From NCBI RefSeq assembly GCF_030272615.1, contig NW_026729258.1:67501-87500 (forward strand): a stretch of 20,000 bases of DNA. Direction: 5' to 3'. Origin of the DNA: Cryptomeria japonica. Taxonomy: Eukaryota > Streptophyta > Pinopsida > Cupressales > Cupressaceae. The notes below the pieces were generated by a model. It was not told the DNA's origin and searched no databases. It saw nothing but the letters and a program-made list of their open reading frames with translations. How positions within the stretch are numbered: position 1 is the stretch's first letter; each line of letters opens with the position of its first letter. The translations under genes were made by a program, and so were the position numbers. Below, piece by piece: positions 9,009-17,500 of this stretch.

Positions 9009-9288
9009 GTGTATGCTTCGATGGGTCGACTCCCCAGGTTGAGCGCACCGCGCCAACCTCAAAGACCCTACGGTATGGATGAAGTCGGAAGTTGGGTCCG
9101 ATGACCGATTCGATTAGTAGGTATGCTCATGAGGTCGGAATTTGGGTCCGATGACCTGCCATGTGCAGGAAGGCGAATGTTGACACTGTGCGTTGCAAGG
9201 TGCACACCAAGGCGCTGGTGCGGTCTTTTTAGTCGAGTTCGGAAGTTGGGGTCGATGTCCTGATCGGAGGTGCAAGCTACACAGGTGT

Positions 9289-9319
9289 GGGAATCGGACA
9301 AATAGCTTATATAGGGGAG
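9289..9319 (+). promoter_or_regulatory. Pol I spacer promoter 8
   Basis: TATATAGGGG at 9308-9317 with GGGAATCGGACAAATAGC upstream. Confidence 0.82.
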
Positions 9320-9599
9320 GTGTATGCTTCGTTGGGTCGACTCCCCGGGTTGAGCGCACCGCGCCAACCTCAAAGACCCTACGGTATGGATGAAGTCGGA
9401 AGTTGGGTCCGATGACCGATTCGATATGTAGGCATACTCGCGAGGTCGGAATTTGGGTCCGATGACCTGCCACGTGCAGGAAGGCGAATGTTGGCACTGT
9501 GCGTTGCAAGGTGCGCACCAAGGCGCTGGTTCGGTCGTTGGAGGCGAGTTCGGAAGTTGGGGTCGATGTCTTGATCGGAGGTGCAAACTACACAGGTGT

Positions 9600-9630
9600 G
9601 GGAATCGGACAAATAGCTTATATAGGGGAG
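9600..9630 (+). promoter_or_regulatory. Pol I spacer promoter 9
   Basis: TATATAGGGG at 9619-9628 with GGGAATCGGACAAATAGC upstream. Confidence 0.82.
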
Positions 9631-9910
9631 GTGTATGCTTCGTTGGGTCGACTCCCCGGGTTGAGCGCACCGCGCCAACCTCAAAGACCCTACGGTATGG
9701 ATGAAGTCGGAAGTTGGGTCCGATGACCGATTCGATATGTAGGCATACTCGCGAGGTCGGAATTTGGGTCCGATGACCTGCCATGTGCAGGAAGGCGAAT
9801 GTTGGGACTGTGCGTCGCAAGGTGCGCACCAAGGCGCTGGTGCCGTCGTTGCAGTCGAGTTCGGAAGTTGGGGTCGATGTCCTGGTCAGAGGTGCAAACT
9901 ACACAGGTGT

Positions 9911-9941
9911 GGGAATCGGACAAATAGCTTATATAGGGGAG
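9911..9941 (+). promoter_or_regulatory. Pol I spacer promoter 10
   Basis: TATATAGGGG at 9930-9939; upstream box GAGTTCGGAAGTTGGGG starts 73 bp before it. Downstream the usual CTCCCC is CTCCCT in this copy. Confidence 0.82.
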
Positions 9942-10084
9942 GTGTATGCTTCGATGGGTCGACTCCCTGGGTTGAGCGCACCGCGCCAACCTCAAAGACC
10001 CTACAGTATGGATGAAGTCGGAAGTTGGGTCCGATGACCGATTCGATACGTAGGCATATTGGCGAGGTCTGAATTTGTGTCCGA

Positions 10085-10370
10085 TGACCTGCCATGCGCA
10101 GGAAGGCGGAATTTGGGTCCGATGACCGAGTTGATGGCGTGCCATGCGCAGAAAGGCGGAATTTGGGTCCGATGACCGAGTTGATGTTGATGGCCCGCCA
10201 TGCACAGGAAGGCGGAATTTGGGTCCGATGACCGATTTGAAGGCGTGCCATACGCAAAAAGGCGGAGTTTGGGTCCGATGACCGAGTTGATATTGATGGC
10301 CCGCCATGCGCAGGAAGGCGGAATTTGGGTCCGATGACCTGACATACGCATGGAGTCCGACTCGGGGGCC
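10085..10370 (+). repeat. Short repeats of about 50-56 bp with GGTCCGATGACC
   Basis: GGCGGAATTTGGGTCCGATGAC (one copy GGAGTTT) recurs at about 10106, 10157, 10212, 10262 and 10318, separated by GCCATGCGCAGGAAGGCG and variants, some with an added GTTGATGTTGAT. It is a local amplification of the tail of the 311-bp unit and separates that family from the second promoter subfamily. Confidence 0.8.
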
Positions 10371-10455
10371 GATGTTCGATTCGATGACTTGCATTGTGGG
10401 TAAAGTCGGAAGTTGTGGTCTTTGACCCGATTCGATGACCAGACTTCGGCTGCTT

Positions 10456-10482
10456 GAGAATCGGACAAATAACTTATATAGG
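10456..10482 (+). promoter_or_regulatory. Pol I promoter 11, left part, cut by a retrotransposon
   Basis: GAGAATCGGACAAATAACT followed by TATATAGG at 10475-10482, where the LTR begins. The right part continues at 13267 after the element. The flank AATAACTTATATA instead of AATAGCTTATATA places it with promoters 12 and 13. TATA and the first two G remain joined to the upstream box, but initiated RNA would now read into the LTR. Confidence 0.88.
10478..10482 (+). repeat. Target site duplication, left copy (ATAGG)
   Basis: ATAGG directly before the 5' LTR equals ATAGG at 13267-13271 directly after the 3' LTR; a 5-bp duplication is typical for LTR retrotransposons. Confidence 0.92.
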
Positions 10483-11234
10483 TGTCACGACCTTTGAGAT
10501 CTGACCCGAGCTAGAATGGATTCTAGAGCGTGTCTCCCCCTGGCACGTCTCTATGTCTTCCGATCCTTAAGTGCGCAATGGCTTGAGGATGCATTACTTG
10601 AGAACAATGTTGGTTATGAAAGATTTGCAAAGCATTCATGGATACGTCGGATGCAAGACTTGATACCGTGTTGGATGGAATGCTATGCGTGGGTTCTCGC
10701 ATAAGTCATTCGAGAAGCTCTTGGGCTGCGGGATGTCATAGGGACATTCCCAGTGTGGTGTAGGATTGTGTCCGGGACATGATCCGAGGAGTAATCACTG
10801 TGTCTAGGAACGGGAGGTCTGGGACCTCGCCAGGATAGACATGGAAACGGTTGCGAGCTGGTGGCACAGCGAGCTAACCTTAGAACTACGTGTGACTTTG
10901 AGCCACATCGATTGTGGGTACGTAGGAGGTTTTCATGAGGTCGGCTCGTGTAGGCCACAAGTCCAACCCTGGACGCAGGGATATCTCTTGAGGGCGACCC
11001 TTAGGTTGGGAAGTTCTCTAGCTTAGTTCTGAGGCGACTCGCTGGATGAGAAGTCCTCGAGCTAAGTCCATTGGAGTGCCGCGTTGCACTCATTGGCGTC
11101 GTCTAGACTTATATTCCGCATAAGTCTTGTTTGAGGCGGCATTGGTGAAGGCGTAGTCCGTATTAGATTACTTGCAAGCTATTTGCAAGGTCTAAAGGCG
11201 GTGCCGAACGGGTTGAAACTCTGGACCCGTTACA
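10483..11234 (+). repeat. 5' LTR, 752 bp
   Basis: It begins TGTCACGACCTTTGAGATC and ends GGACCCGTTACA, with TG...CA termini. The second copy is offset by exactly 2,032 bp and appears identical. TTATATT at about 11109-11115 may be the LTR TATA box; this is weak. Small open frames inside it occur equally in both LTRs and have no recognisable domain. Confidence 0.95.
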
Positions 11235-11236
11235 TC

Positions 11237-11248
11237 TGGTATCAGAGC
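11237..11248 (+). other. Primer binding site (initiator tRNA-Met type)
   Basis: TGGTATCAGAGC lies 2 bp after the 5' LTR and is the usual plant LTR-retrotransposon primer binding site, complementary to the 3' end of initiator tRNA-Met. It primes minus-strand DNA synthesis. Confidence 0.93.
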
Positions 11249-12501
11249 AGATTCATCATTGACTCTGATACTTGCCTTTTCGGTAAAGCTAGTATTAGAG
11301 GAGTGATATGATGAAACGGTCTCGGTGACCTTTTGTTATGCGACTTTGGCGAGTCGTTTAAGAGTGTGATTCGATGATGGTTTGGGTGCCCGACTTGGGA
11401 AAGTTGATTTCGGTGAGCTAGCATGGTGGAGCGAAAGCGAGTTGCATGCGGGTCACGTATGATCTGGGATTCCTTAGACCCTTGTTGATGCAAAGGTTGG
11501 GGAAGCCCCTTAATGCAGCGTTCCGATCTATGACTAGAGCCGAGCTACTTTTCTTAAGCGGAAGTCGGAGAACTTTAAGGGTGGTTCCTTAGGCATCCAT
11601 AACTCGAGATCGAAGTGCGGTATGAAGCTCATTCAATGCTCAAACGGACCTGGGTATTGGAACCGCTAAAAAGGGAGCGTCCTTGTTGGGTGATATTTGG
11701 TTAGTATTTCTTGTTAATAGAGATGCTTAACCCTTTACTCGGTTGAGTTTAAAATAAGCGTGCACTTGGTGCTCGAGCTTATCTTAACATGAGTTGAGTC
11801 GTTATCCAATAAAGGTATGATTCCCTCGTGTGTTGCAATCTCGATGCATGAATTGGTTTTGTGCGACTTGACATGGAATGTTGGGTTTTATGAGGTAGCC
11901 GAATTGCAAGGCGTTGTGCTTGTTGTAGCCTAGTACATCAAGTCATCCGAAAAGAGCTTGTCATGTGGATTGAGTATGTGAAAGGTAAATGCGGGGCATT
12001 TAGTCTGGAGCTACTCCGCTATCTGGTGATGGTTAAGCTAGGATGATTTATTTAATAATGTTAGGACTAAATTGAGTCTTGTGGATGTCTTGGTGGTACT
12101 CAAGATCCCAAGGCGTTGCAAAATGGGTATTCTGATTGGGTGTTAGATATGGCCTTACGATTTGGTTTTGCAAGAGAAGGGTTAGGCTCTTCAACTTCAT
12201 TGAGTGAGGTGGTGTCTGATTAAGTGGATTGGTAATCTACGTCCCCAGGATCGCCTTGATTGCACAATTGGTCTTTACCAAGAGCTTGAAGGGAACATAG
12301 CTTCACGAGTTGGACTTGGGGAAGGTTATGGACCCGAGTGGATCCGAGTCGACTTGGATGGAATCTTAAGTCGAGTGTTCATTTATGGACCGGATTTGGT
12401 TGGTGTCATGTTTTGTGATTCGAGTCAAAGTGAAGTGACTTTGCAAACATTTTGTAACTCGGAAGTTCGGTGTTGCAAGCGCCGAGGACGTCGCTTATTT
12501 T
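11249..12501 (+). other. Internal region of the retrotransposon, no gag-pol
   Basis: About 1.25 kb with stops in all plus-strand frames. The longest plus-strand frame (12204-12503, 99 codons from ATG) includes GEGYGPEWIRVDLDG and no motif I can assign; it has no CCHC knuckle, DTG protease, YVDD or integrase signature. It may be a decayed remnant or chance. The region probably keeps only the packaging and replication signals. Confidence 0.8.
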
Positions 12502-12514
12502 AAGTGGGGGAGGA
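12502..12514 (+). other. Polypurine tract
   Basis: AAGTGGGGGAGGA directly before the 3' LTR, interrupted by a single T. It would prime plus-strand synthesis. This sequence next to TGTCACGACC is typical for plant Ty3/gypsy elements. Confidence 0.9.
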
Positions 12515-13266
12515 TGTCACGACCTTTGAGATCTGACCCGAGCTAGAATGGATTCTAGAGCGTGTCTCCCCCTGGCACGTCTCTATGTCTTCCGATCCTT
12601 AAGTGCGCAATGGCTTGAGGATGCATTACTTGAGAACAATGTTGGTTATGAAAGATTTGCAAAGCATTCATGGATACGTCGGATGCAAGACTTGATACCG
12701 TGTTGGATGGAATGCTATGCGTGGGTTCTCGCATAAGTCATTCGAGAAGCTCTTGGGCTGCGGGATGTCATAGGGACATTCCCAGTGTGGTGTAGGATTG
12801 TGTCCGGGACATGATCCGAGGAGTAATCACTGTGTCTAGGAACGGGAGGTCTGGGACCTCGCCAGGATAGACATGGAAACGGTTGCGAGCTGGTGGCACA
12901 GCGAGCTAACCTTAGAACTACGTGTGACTTTGAGCCACATCGATTGTGGGTACGTAGGAGGTTTTCATGAGGTCGGCTCGTGTAGGCCACAAGTCCAACC
13001 CTGGACGCAGGGATATCTCTTGAGGGCGACCCTTAGGTTGGGAAGTTCTCTAGCTTAGTTCTGAGGCGACTCGCTGGATGAGAAGTCCTCGAGCTAAGTC
13101 CATTGGAGTGCCGCGTTGCACTCATTGGCGTCGTCTAGACTTATATTCCGCATAAGTCTTGTTTGAGGCGGCATTGGTGAAGGCGTAGTCCGTATTAGAT
13201 TACTTGCAAGCTATTTGCAAGGTCTAAAGGCGGTGCCGAACGGGTTGAAACTCTGGACCCGTTACA
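12515..13266 (+). repeat. 3' LTR, 752 bp
   Basis: Same length and, by eye, the same sequence as the 5' LTR, from TGTCACGACC to CCGTTACA. It is followed directly by the second ATAGG and the remaining part of the Pol I promoter. Confidence 0.95.
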
Positions 13267-13276
13267 ATAGGGGAGG
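13267..13276 (+). promoter_or_regulatory. Right part of split Pol I promoter 11 with target duplication
   Basis: ATAGG (13267-13271, duplicated target) continues into GGAGG. Without the element and one ATAGG, the site reads TATATAGGGGAGG like the other promoters. The downstream partner CCTCCCC is at 13293-13299. Confidence 0.9.
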
Positions 13277-13314
13277 TAGTGTTCTCGAGCATCCTCCCCC
13301 CGTGCCCGTTTATG

Positions 13315-13382
13315 TCGATTGATGCTGGTGCTCGACTGGTTGGAGCGCTCGGATGCAAAAATCTTGCACCAGGATTTATCGA
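13315..13382 (+). promoter_or_regulatory. Leader inverted repeat of promoter unit 11
   Basis: TCGATTGATGCTGGTGC (13315-13331) faces GCACCAGGATTTATCGA (13366-13382): 14 Watson-Crick pairs, one GT and two mismatches over 17 positions, with a 34-nt loop. Confidence 0.7.
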
Positions 13383-13685
13383 TTGTGATGGACACGGCAA
13401 GTCTCCTGATTGCTATGCAGGAGCTCATCGTGAATCTCTATGCGGCCTTGGTATGGACTCGACCTGCGGAATGGTTCGGCAATGGTAGTCGCTCCAACAC
13501 GTCCTTGCAATGGCCACAGAGGTGATTCGACTAGAGCTCCAGTCTAGCTTTTGGGTTGCTTGGCGGACTGGTATAGCCGCGATCGAGTTCCGGCCATGAA
13601 CGTTTTAGATAGCTCTTGGGCTTTCTGGGACGGAAGTCGGAAGTTTGGGCTGTTGTCCGATTTGATGACCATTCTTCGGATGTGT

Positions 13686-13716
13686 GAGAATCGGACAAAT
13701 AACTTATATAGGGGAC
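13686..13716 (+). promoter_or_regulatory. Pol I promoter 12 (spacer or gene-proximal)
   Basis: TATATAGGGG at 13705-13714 preceded by GAGAATCGGACAAATAAC; upstream box GGAAGTCGGAAGTTTGGG starts at 13632, 73 bp before. The bases after the G run are ACTG instead of AGG. Confidence 0.82.
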
Positions 13717-13753
13717 TGTGTTGTCTCACGCAGCCCCCTCCGTGCCCCTCTAT

Positions 13754-13824
13754 CTCGACCGATGTTGGTGCTTGAAAGGGTTGGGATCGCTCGGATTTAT
13801 AAACGTGCACCACCATTTGTCGAG
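13754..13824 (+). promoter_or_regulatory. Leader inverted repeat of promoter unit 12
   Basis: CTCGACCGATGTTGGTGC (13754-13771) faces GCACCACCATTTGTCGAG (13807-13824) with two mismatches and one GT pair over 18 positions. Confidence 0.7.
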
Positions 13825-14175
13825 TGTGAGGGACGCGGCAGGTCTCCTAAATGCTATGCGGGCGCTCTCTGAGAATCTCTATCCGGCCTCGACACAGACT
13901 AGTCTTGCTGAATGGTTTGGCACTGGTAGTCGATCCAACACGTCGTTGTTGTGGCCGCCTAGGCGATTCGATTCGAGCCCCCGTCTAGCTTTTGGGTTGC
14001 TTGGCGGATTTTGCCCTATCCGCAAGTGAGCTCGGTCCCTAAACGTTCGAGAAACCCGATTGCTATGCGCCGACTCTCTTTCTTGCGAGCCTCCATCTAG
14101 CTTTTGGGTCTCTACGGAACGGAAGTCGGAATCTGGGACCGTTGTTTGATTCGACGAGGCAGACTACGGTTGTGC

Positions 14176-14206
14176 GAGAATCGGACAAATAACTTATATA
14201 GGGGAG
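14176..14206 (+). promoter_or_regulatory. Pol I promoter 13, candidate 45S gene promoter
   Basis: TATATAGGGG at 14195-14204 preceded by GAGAATCGGACAAATAAC; upstream box GGAAGTCGGAATCTGGGA starts at 14121. It is the last such motif in the window, so it is the best candidate for the 45S pre-rRNA start, with all sequence to the right being 5' external transcribed spacer. It could still be a spacer promoter if another copy lies beyond 20000. Confidence 0.75.
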
Positions 14207-14231
14207 GTGTTGACTGGAGCATTCTCCCCCG

Positions 14232-14321
14232 TGCCCCTCTAACTCGACCAATGCTGGCGCTCGAACGGTGGTAGCGCTCGGATTTTCATTGAGCGCCAGC
14301 ATTGGTCGATTTAGAGGGGCA
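14232..14321 (+). promoter_or_regulatory. Strong leader inverted repeat after promoter 13
   Basis: The arm at 14234-14264 (CCCCTCTAACTCGACCAATG...) is matched by the reverse complement at 14289-14319 with 29 of 31 positions paired, and two further pairs extend it to 14232 and 14321. The loop is 24 nt. In the pre-rRNA this would form a long hairpin starting about 30 nt after the predicted start site. Shorter forms sit at the same place after promoters 11 and 12. Confidence 0.85.
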
Positions 14322-14571
14322 TGCGAGATTCCCGAATGCTATGCGAGGGCTCTAACGGAAATGTCTATTGGTTTCGGTATGGATGCAATTGCGAGTGGTT
14401 CGGCAAAGGTAGTCGTTCCGATGCGTCCATGTCGTGGCCAAATCGATAATTCGATTTGAGCCCTCGTATAGCATTTGGGTCTCTCGATGTGATTCCGCAT
14501 TCCAGTCCCTTTGGGCACTGCTTGAGCCGCATCCCAGGGGGTTCCCTTCCCAATAATCTGCCTCGCAACCC

Positions 14572-17500
14572 GATTGCTATGCGGTGAGGCTCCTCGGCCG
14601 CCTCGGAACTATCTGTGTATCAGACGCATCGCGGGATAAGGGGTTGGCAACGGTAGTCGCCCCAAGCGCGTCCGATGCTTGGACCATTCCGAGGCGGCCC
14701 TGAAGCCTCTTCCGTCTAGCCGTTGGGTCCTTCTCGCCGCATCCCTCGCCTCGCACCCCGATTGCTATGCGGTGAGGCTCCTCGGCCGCCTCGGAACTAT
14801 CTGTGTATCGGACGCGTCGCGGGATAAGGGGTTGTCACTGGTAGTCGCCCCAAGCGCGTCCGATGCTTGGACCATTCCGAGGCGGCCCTGAAGCCTCTTC
14901 CGTCTAGCCGTTGGGTCCTTCTCGCCGCATCCCTCGCCTCGCACCCCGATTGCTATGCGGTGAGGCTCCTCGGCCGCCTCGGAACTATCTGTGTATCGGA
15001 CGCGTCGCGGGATAAGGGGTTGTCATTGGTAGTCGCCCCAAGCGCGTCCGATGCTTGGACCATTCCGAGGCGGCCCTGAAGCCTCTTCCGTCTAGCCGTT
15101 GGGTCCTTCTCGCCGCATCCCTCGCCTCGCACCCCGATTGCTATGCGGTGAGGCTCCTCGGCCGCCTCGGAACTATCTGTGTATCGGACGCGTCGCGGGA
15201 TAAGGGGTTGTCACTGGTAGTCGCCCCAAGCGCGTCCGATGCTTGGACCATTCCGAGGCGGCCCTGAAGCCTCTTCCGTCTAGCCGTTGGGTCCTTCTCG
15301 CCGCATCCCTCGCCTCGCACCCCGATTGCTATGCGGTGAGGCTCCTCGGCCGCCTCGGAACTATCTGTGTATCGGACGCGTCGCGGGATAAGGGGTTGTC
15401 ACTGGTAGTCGCCCCAAGCGCGTTCGATGCTTGGACCATTCCGAGGCGGCCCTGAAGCCTCTTCCGTCTAGCCGTTGGGTCCTTCTCGCCGCATCCCTCG
15501 CCTCGCACCCCGATTGCTATGCGGTGAGGCTCCTCGGCCGCCTTGGAACTATCTGTGTATCGGACGCGTCGCGGGATAAGGGGTTGTCACTGGTAGTCGC
15601 CCCAAGCGCGTCCGATGCTTGGACCATTCCGAGGCGGACCCGAAGCCTCTTCCGTCTAGCCGTTGGGTCCTTCTCGCCGCATCCTTCGCCTCGCACCCCG
15701 ATTGCTATGCGGTGAGGCTCCTCGGCCGCCTCGGAACTATCTGTGTATCGGACGCGTCGCGGGATAAGGGGTTGTCACTGGTAGTCGCCCCAAGCGCGTC
15801 CGATGCTTGGACCATTCCGAGGCGGACCCGAAGCCTCTTCCGTCTAGCCGTTGGGTCCTTCTCGCCGCATCCCTCGCCTCGCACCCCGATTGCTATGCGG
15901 TGAGGCTCCTCGGCCGCCTTGGAACTATCTGTGTATCGGACGCGTCGCGGGATAAGGGGTTGTCACTGGTAGTCGCCCCAAGCGCGTCCGATGCTTGGAC
16001 CATTCCGAGGCGGACCCGAAGCCTCTTCCGTCTAGCCGTTGGGTCCTTCTCGCCGCATCCCTCGCCTCGCACCCCGATTGCTATGCGGTGAGGCTCCTCG
16101 GCCGCCTTGGAACTATCTGTGTATCGGACGCGTCGCGGGATAAGGGGTTGTCACTGGTAGTCGCCCCAAGCGCGTCCGATGCTTGGACCATTCCGAGGCG
16201 GACCCGAAGCCTCTTCCGTCTAGCCGTTGGGTCCTTCTCGCCGCATCCCTCGCCTCGCACCCCGATTGCTATGCGGTGAGGCTCCTCGGCCGCCTTGGAA
16301 CTATCTGTGTATCGGACGCGTCGCGGGATAAGGGGTTGTCACTGGTAGTCGCCCCAAGCGCGTCCGATGCTTGGACCATTCCGAGGCGGCCCCGAAGCCT
16401 CTTCCGTGTAGCCGTTGGGTCCTTCTCGCCGCATCCCTCGCCTCGCACCCCGATTGCTATGCGGTGAGGCTCCTCGGCCGCCTTGGAACTATCTGTGTAT
16501 CGGACGCGTCGCGGGATAAGGGGTTGTCACTGGTAGTCGCCCCAAGCGCGTCCGATGCTTGGACCATTCCGAGGCGGCCCCGAAGCCTCTTCCGTGTAGC
16601 CGTTGGGTCCTTCTCGCCGCATCCCTCGCCTCGCACCCCGATTGCTATGCGGTGAGGCTCCTCGGCCGCCTTGGAACTATCTGTGTATCGGACGCGTCGC
16701 GGGATAAGGGGTTGTCACTGGTAGTCGCCCCAAGCGCGTCCGATGCTTGGACCATTCCGAGGCGGACCTGAAGCCTCTTCCCTCTAGCCGTTGGGGCTTT
16801 CTCGCCGCATCCCTCGCCTCGCACCCTGATTGCTATGCTGTGAGGCTCCTCGGCCGCCTTGGAACTATCTGTGTATCGGACGCATCGCGGGATAAGGGGT
16901 TGGCAGTGGTAGTCGCCCCAAGCGCATCCGATGCTTGGACCATTCCGAGGCGGCCCTGCAGCCTCTTCCGTCTAGCCGTTGGGGCCATCTCGCCGCATCC
17001 CCCACCTCGCACCACGATTGCTATGCGGTGAGGCTCCTTGGCCGCCTCGGAACTATCTGTGTATCGGACGCATCGCGGGATAAGGGGTTGTCACTGGTAG
17101 TCGCCCCAAGCGCGTCCGATGCTTGGACTATTCCGAGGCGGCCCTGCAGCCTCTTCCGTCTAGCCGTTGGGGCCATCTCGCGGCATCCCCCACCTCCTCG
17201 GCCGCCTCGGAACTATCTGTGTATCGGACGCATCGCGGGATAAGGGGTTGGCAGTGGTAGTCGCCCCAAGCGCGTCCGATGCTTGGACTATTCCGAGGCA
17301 GCCCTGCAGCCTCTTCCGTCTAGCCTTTGGGGCCATCTCGCCGCATCCCTCGCCTCGCACCCCGATTGCTATGCGGTGAGGCTCCTCGGCCGCCTGGGAA
17401 CTATCTTCGTATCGGACGCATCGCGGGATAAGGGGTTGTCACTGGTAGTCGCCCCAAGCGCGTCCGATGCTTGGACTATTCCGAGGCGGCCCTGTGGCCT

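Larger units (their letters stand above)
8891..10050 (+). repeat. Tandem 311-bp spacer-promoter units
   Basis: Core promoters start at 8997, 9308, 9619 and 9930, exactly 311 bp apart. Each unit carries GTGCACCAAGGCGCTGGT, GAGTTCGGAAGTTGGGGTCG, AATCGGACAAATAGC, TATATAGGGGAGGTGTATGC, GGGTCGACTCCCC, GCCAACCTCAAAGACCC, then GATGAAGTCGGAAGTTGGGT, GAATTTGGGTCCGATGACCT and a GCCA(C/T)GTGCAGGAAGGCG stretch. Copies are highly similar, suggesting recent amplification. They are an extended relative of the 157-bp family. Confidence 0.92.
10483..13266 (+). mobile_element. Non-autonomous LTR retrotransposon inserted in a Pol I promoter
   Basis: The element is 2,784 bp: 5' LTR (10483-11234), internal region (11235-12514) and 3' LTR (12515-13266). 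The LTRs start TGTCACGACC and end CCGTTACA, have the same length and look identical base for base. A primer binding site TGGTATCAGAGC follows the first LTR after 2 bp, and the polypurine tract AAGTGGGGGAGGA precedes the second. ATAGG flanks both sides. LTR start, PBS and PPT resemble plant Ty3/gypsy elements, but no gag, protease, reverse transcriptase, RNase H or integrase is recognisable in 1,280 bp, so it would depend on an autonomous partner. It lies in the same sense as 45S transcription. Identical LTRs suggest a recent insertion. Confidence 0.95.
13272..14570 (+). repeat. Gene-proximal promoter units (second subfamily, three copies)
   Basis: Three related units begin at the split promoter 11, promoter 12 (13705) and promoter 13 (14195); the complete one is 490 bp. 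Shared order: promoter, CCTCCCC or variant, CGTGCCC, a conserved inverted repeat, GGTAGTCG(C/A)TCCAACACGTC, CTAGCTTTTGGGTTGCTTGG, GGAAGTCGGAA, GAGAATCGGACAAATAAC. They are diverged from each other. Part of the unit (GATTGCTATGC... GGTAGTCG... CTAGC..TTGGG) also matches the 188-bp array that follows. The open frames here are short and not conserved. Confidence 0.8.

Noticed and set aside
8066-9104. Overlapping 240-300 codon frames across the 52-bp array
   Set aside because: The repeat lacks stops in several frames on both strands, and the period is not a multiple of 3; no domain is seen.
10516-10958. Small frames inside the LTR
   Set aside because: They occur identically in both LTRs because the LTRs are identical; none has a known domain or a clear coding signal.
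12204-12503. 99-codon frame as retrotransposon gene
   Set aside because: It has no recognisable gag or pol motif and ends beside the polypurine tract; listed only as part of the internal region.
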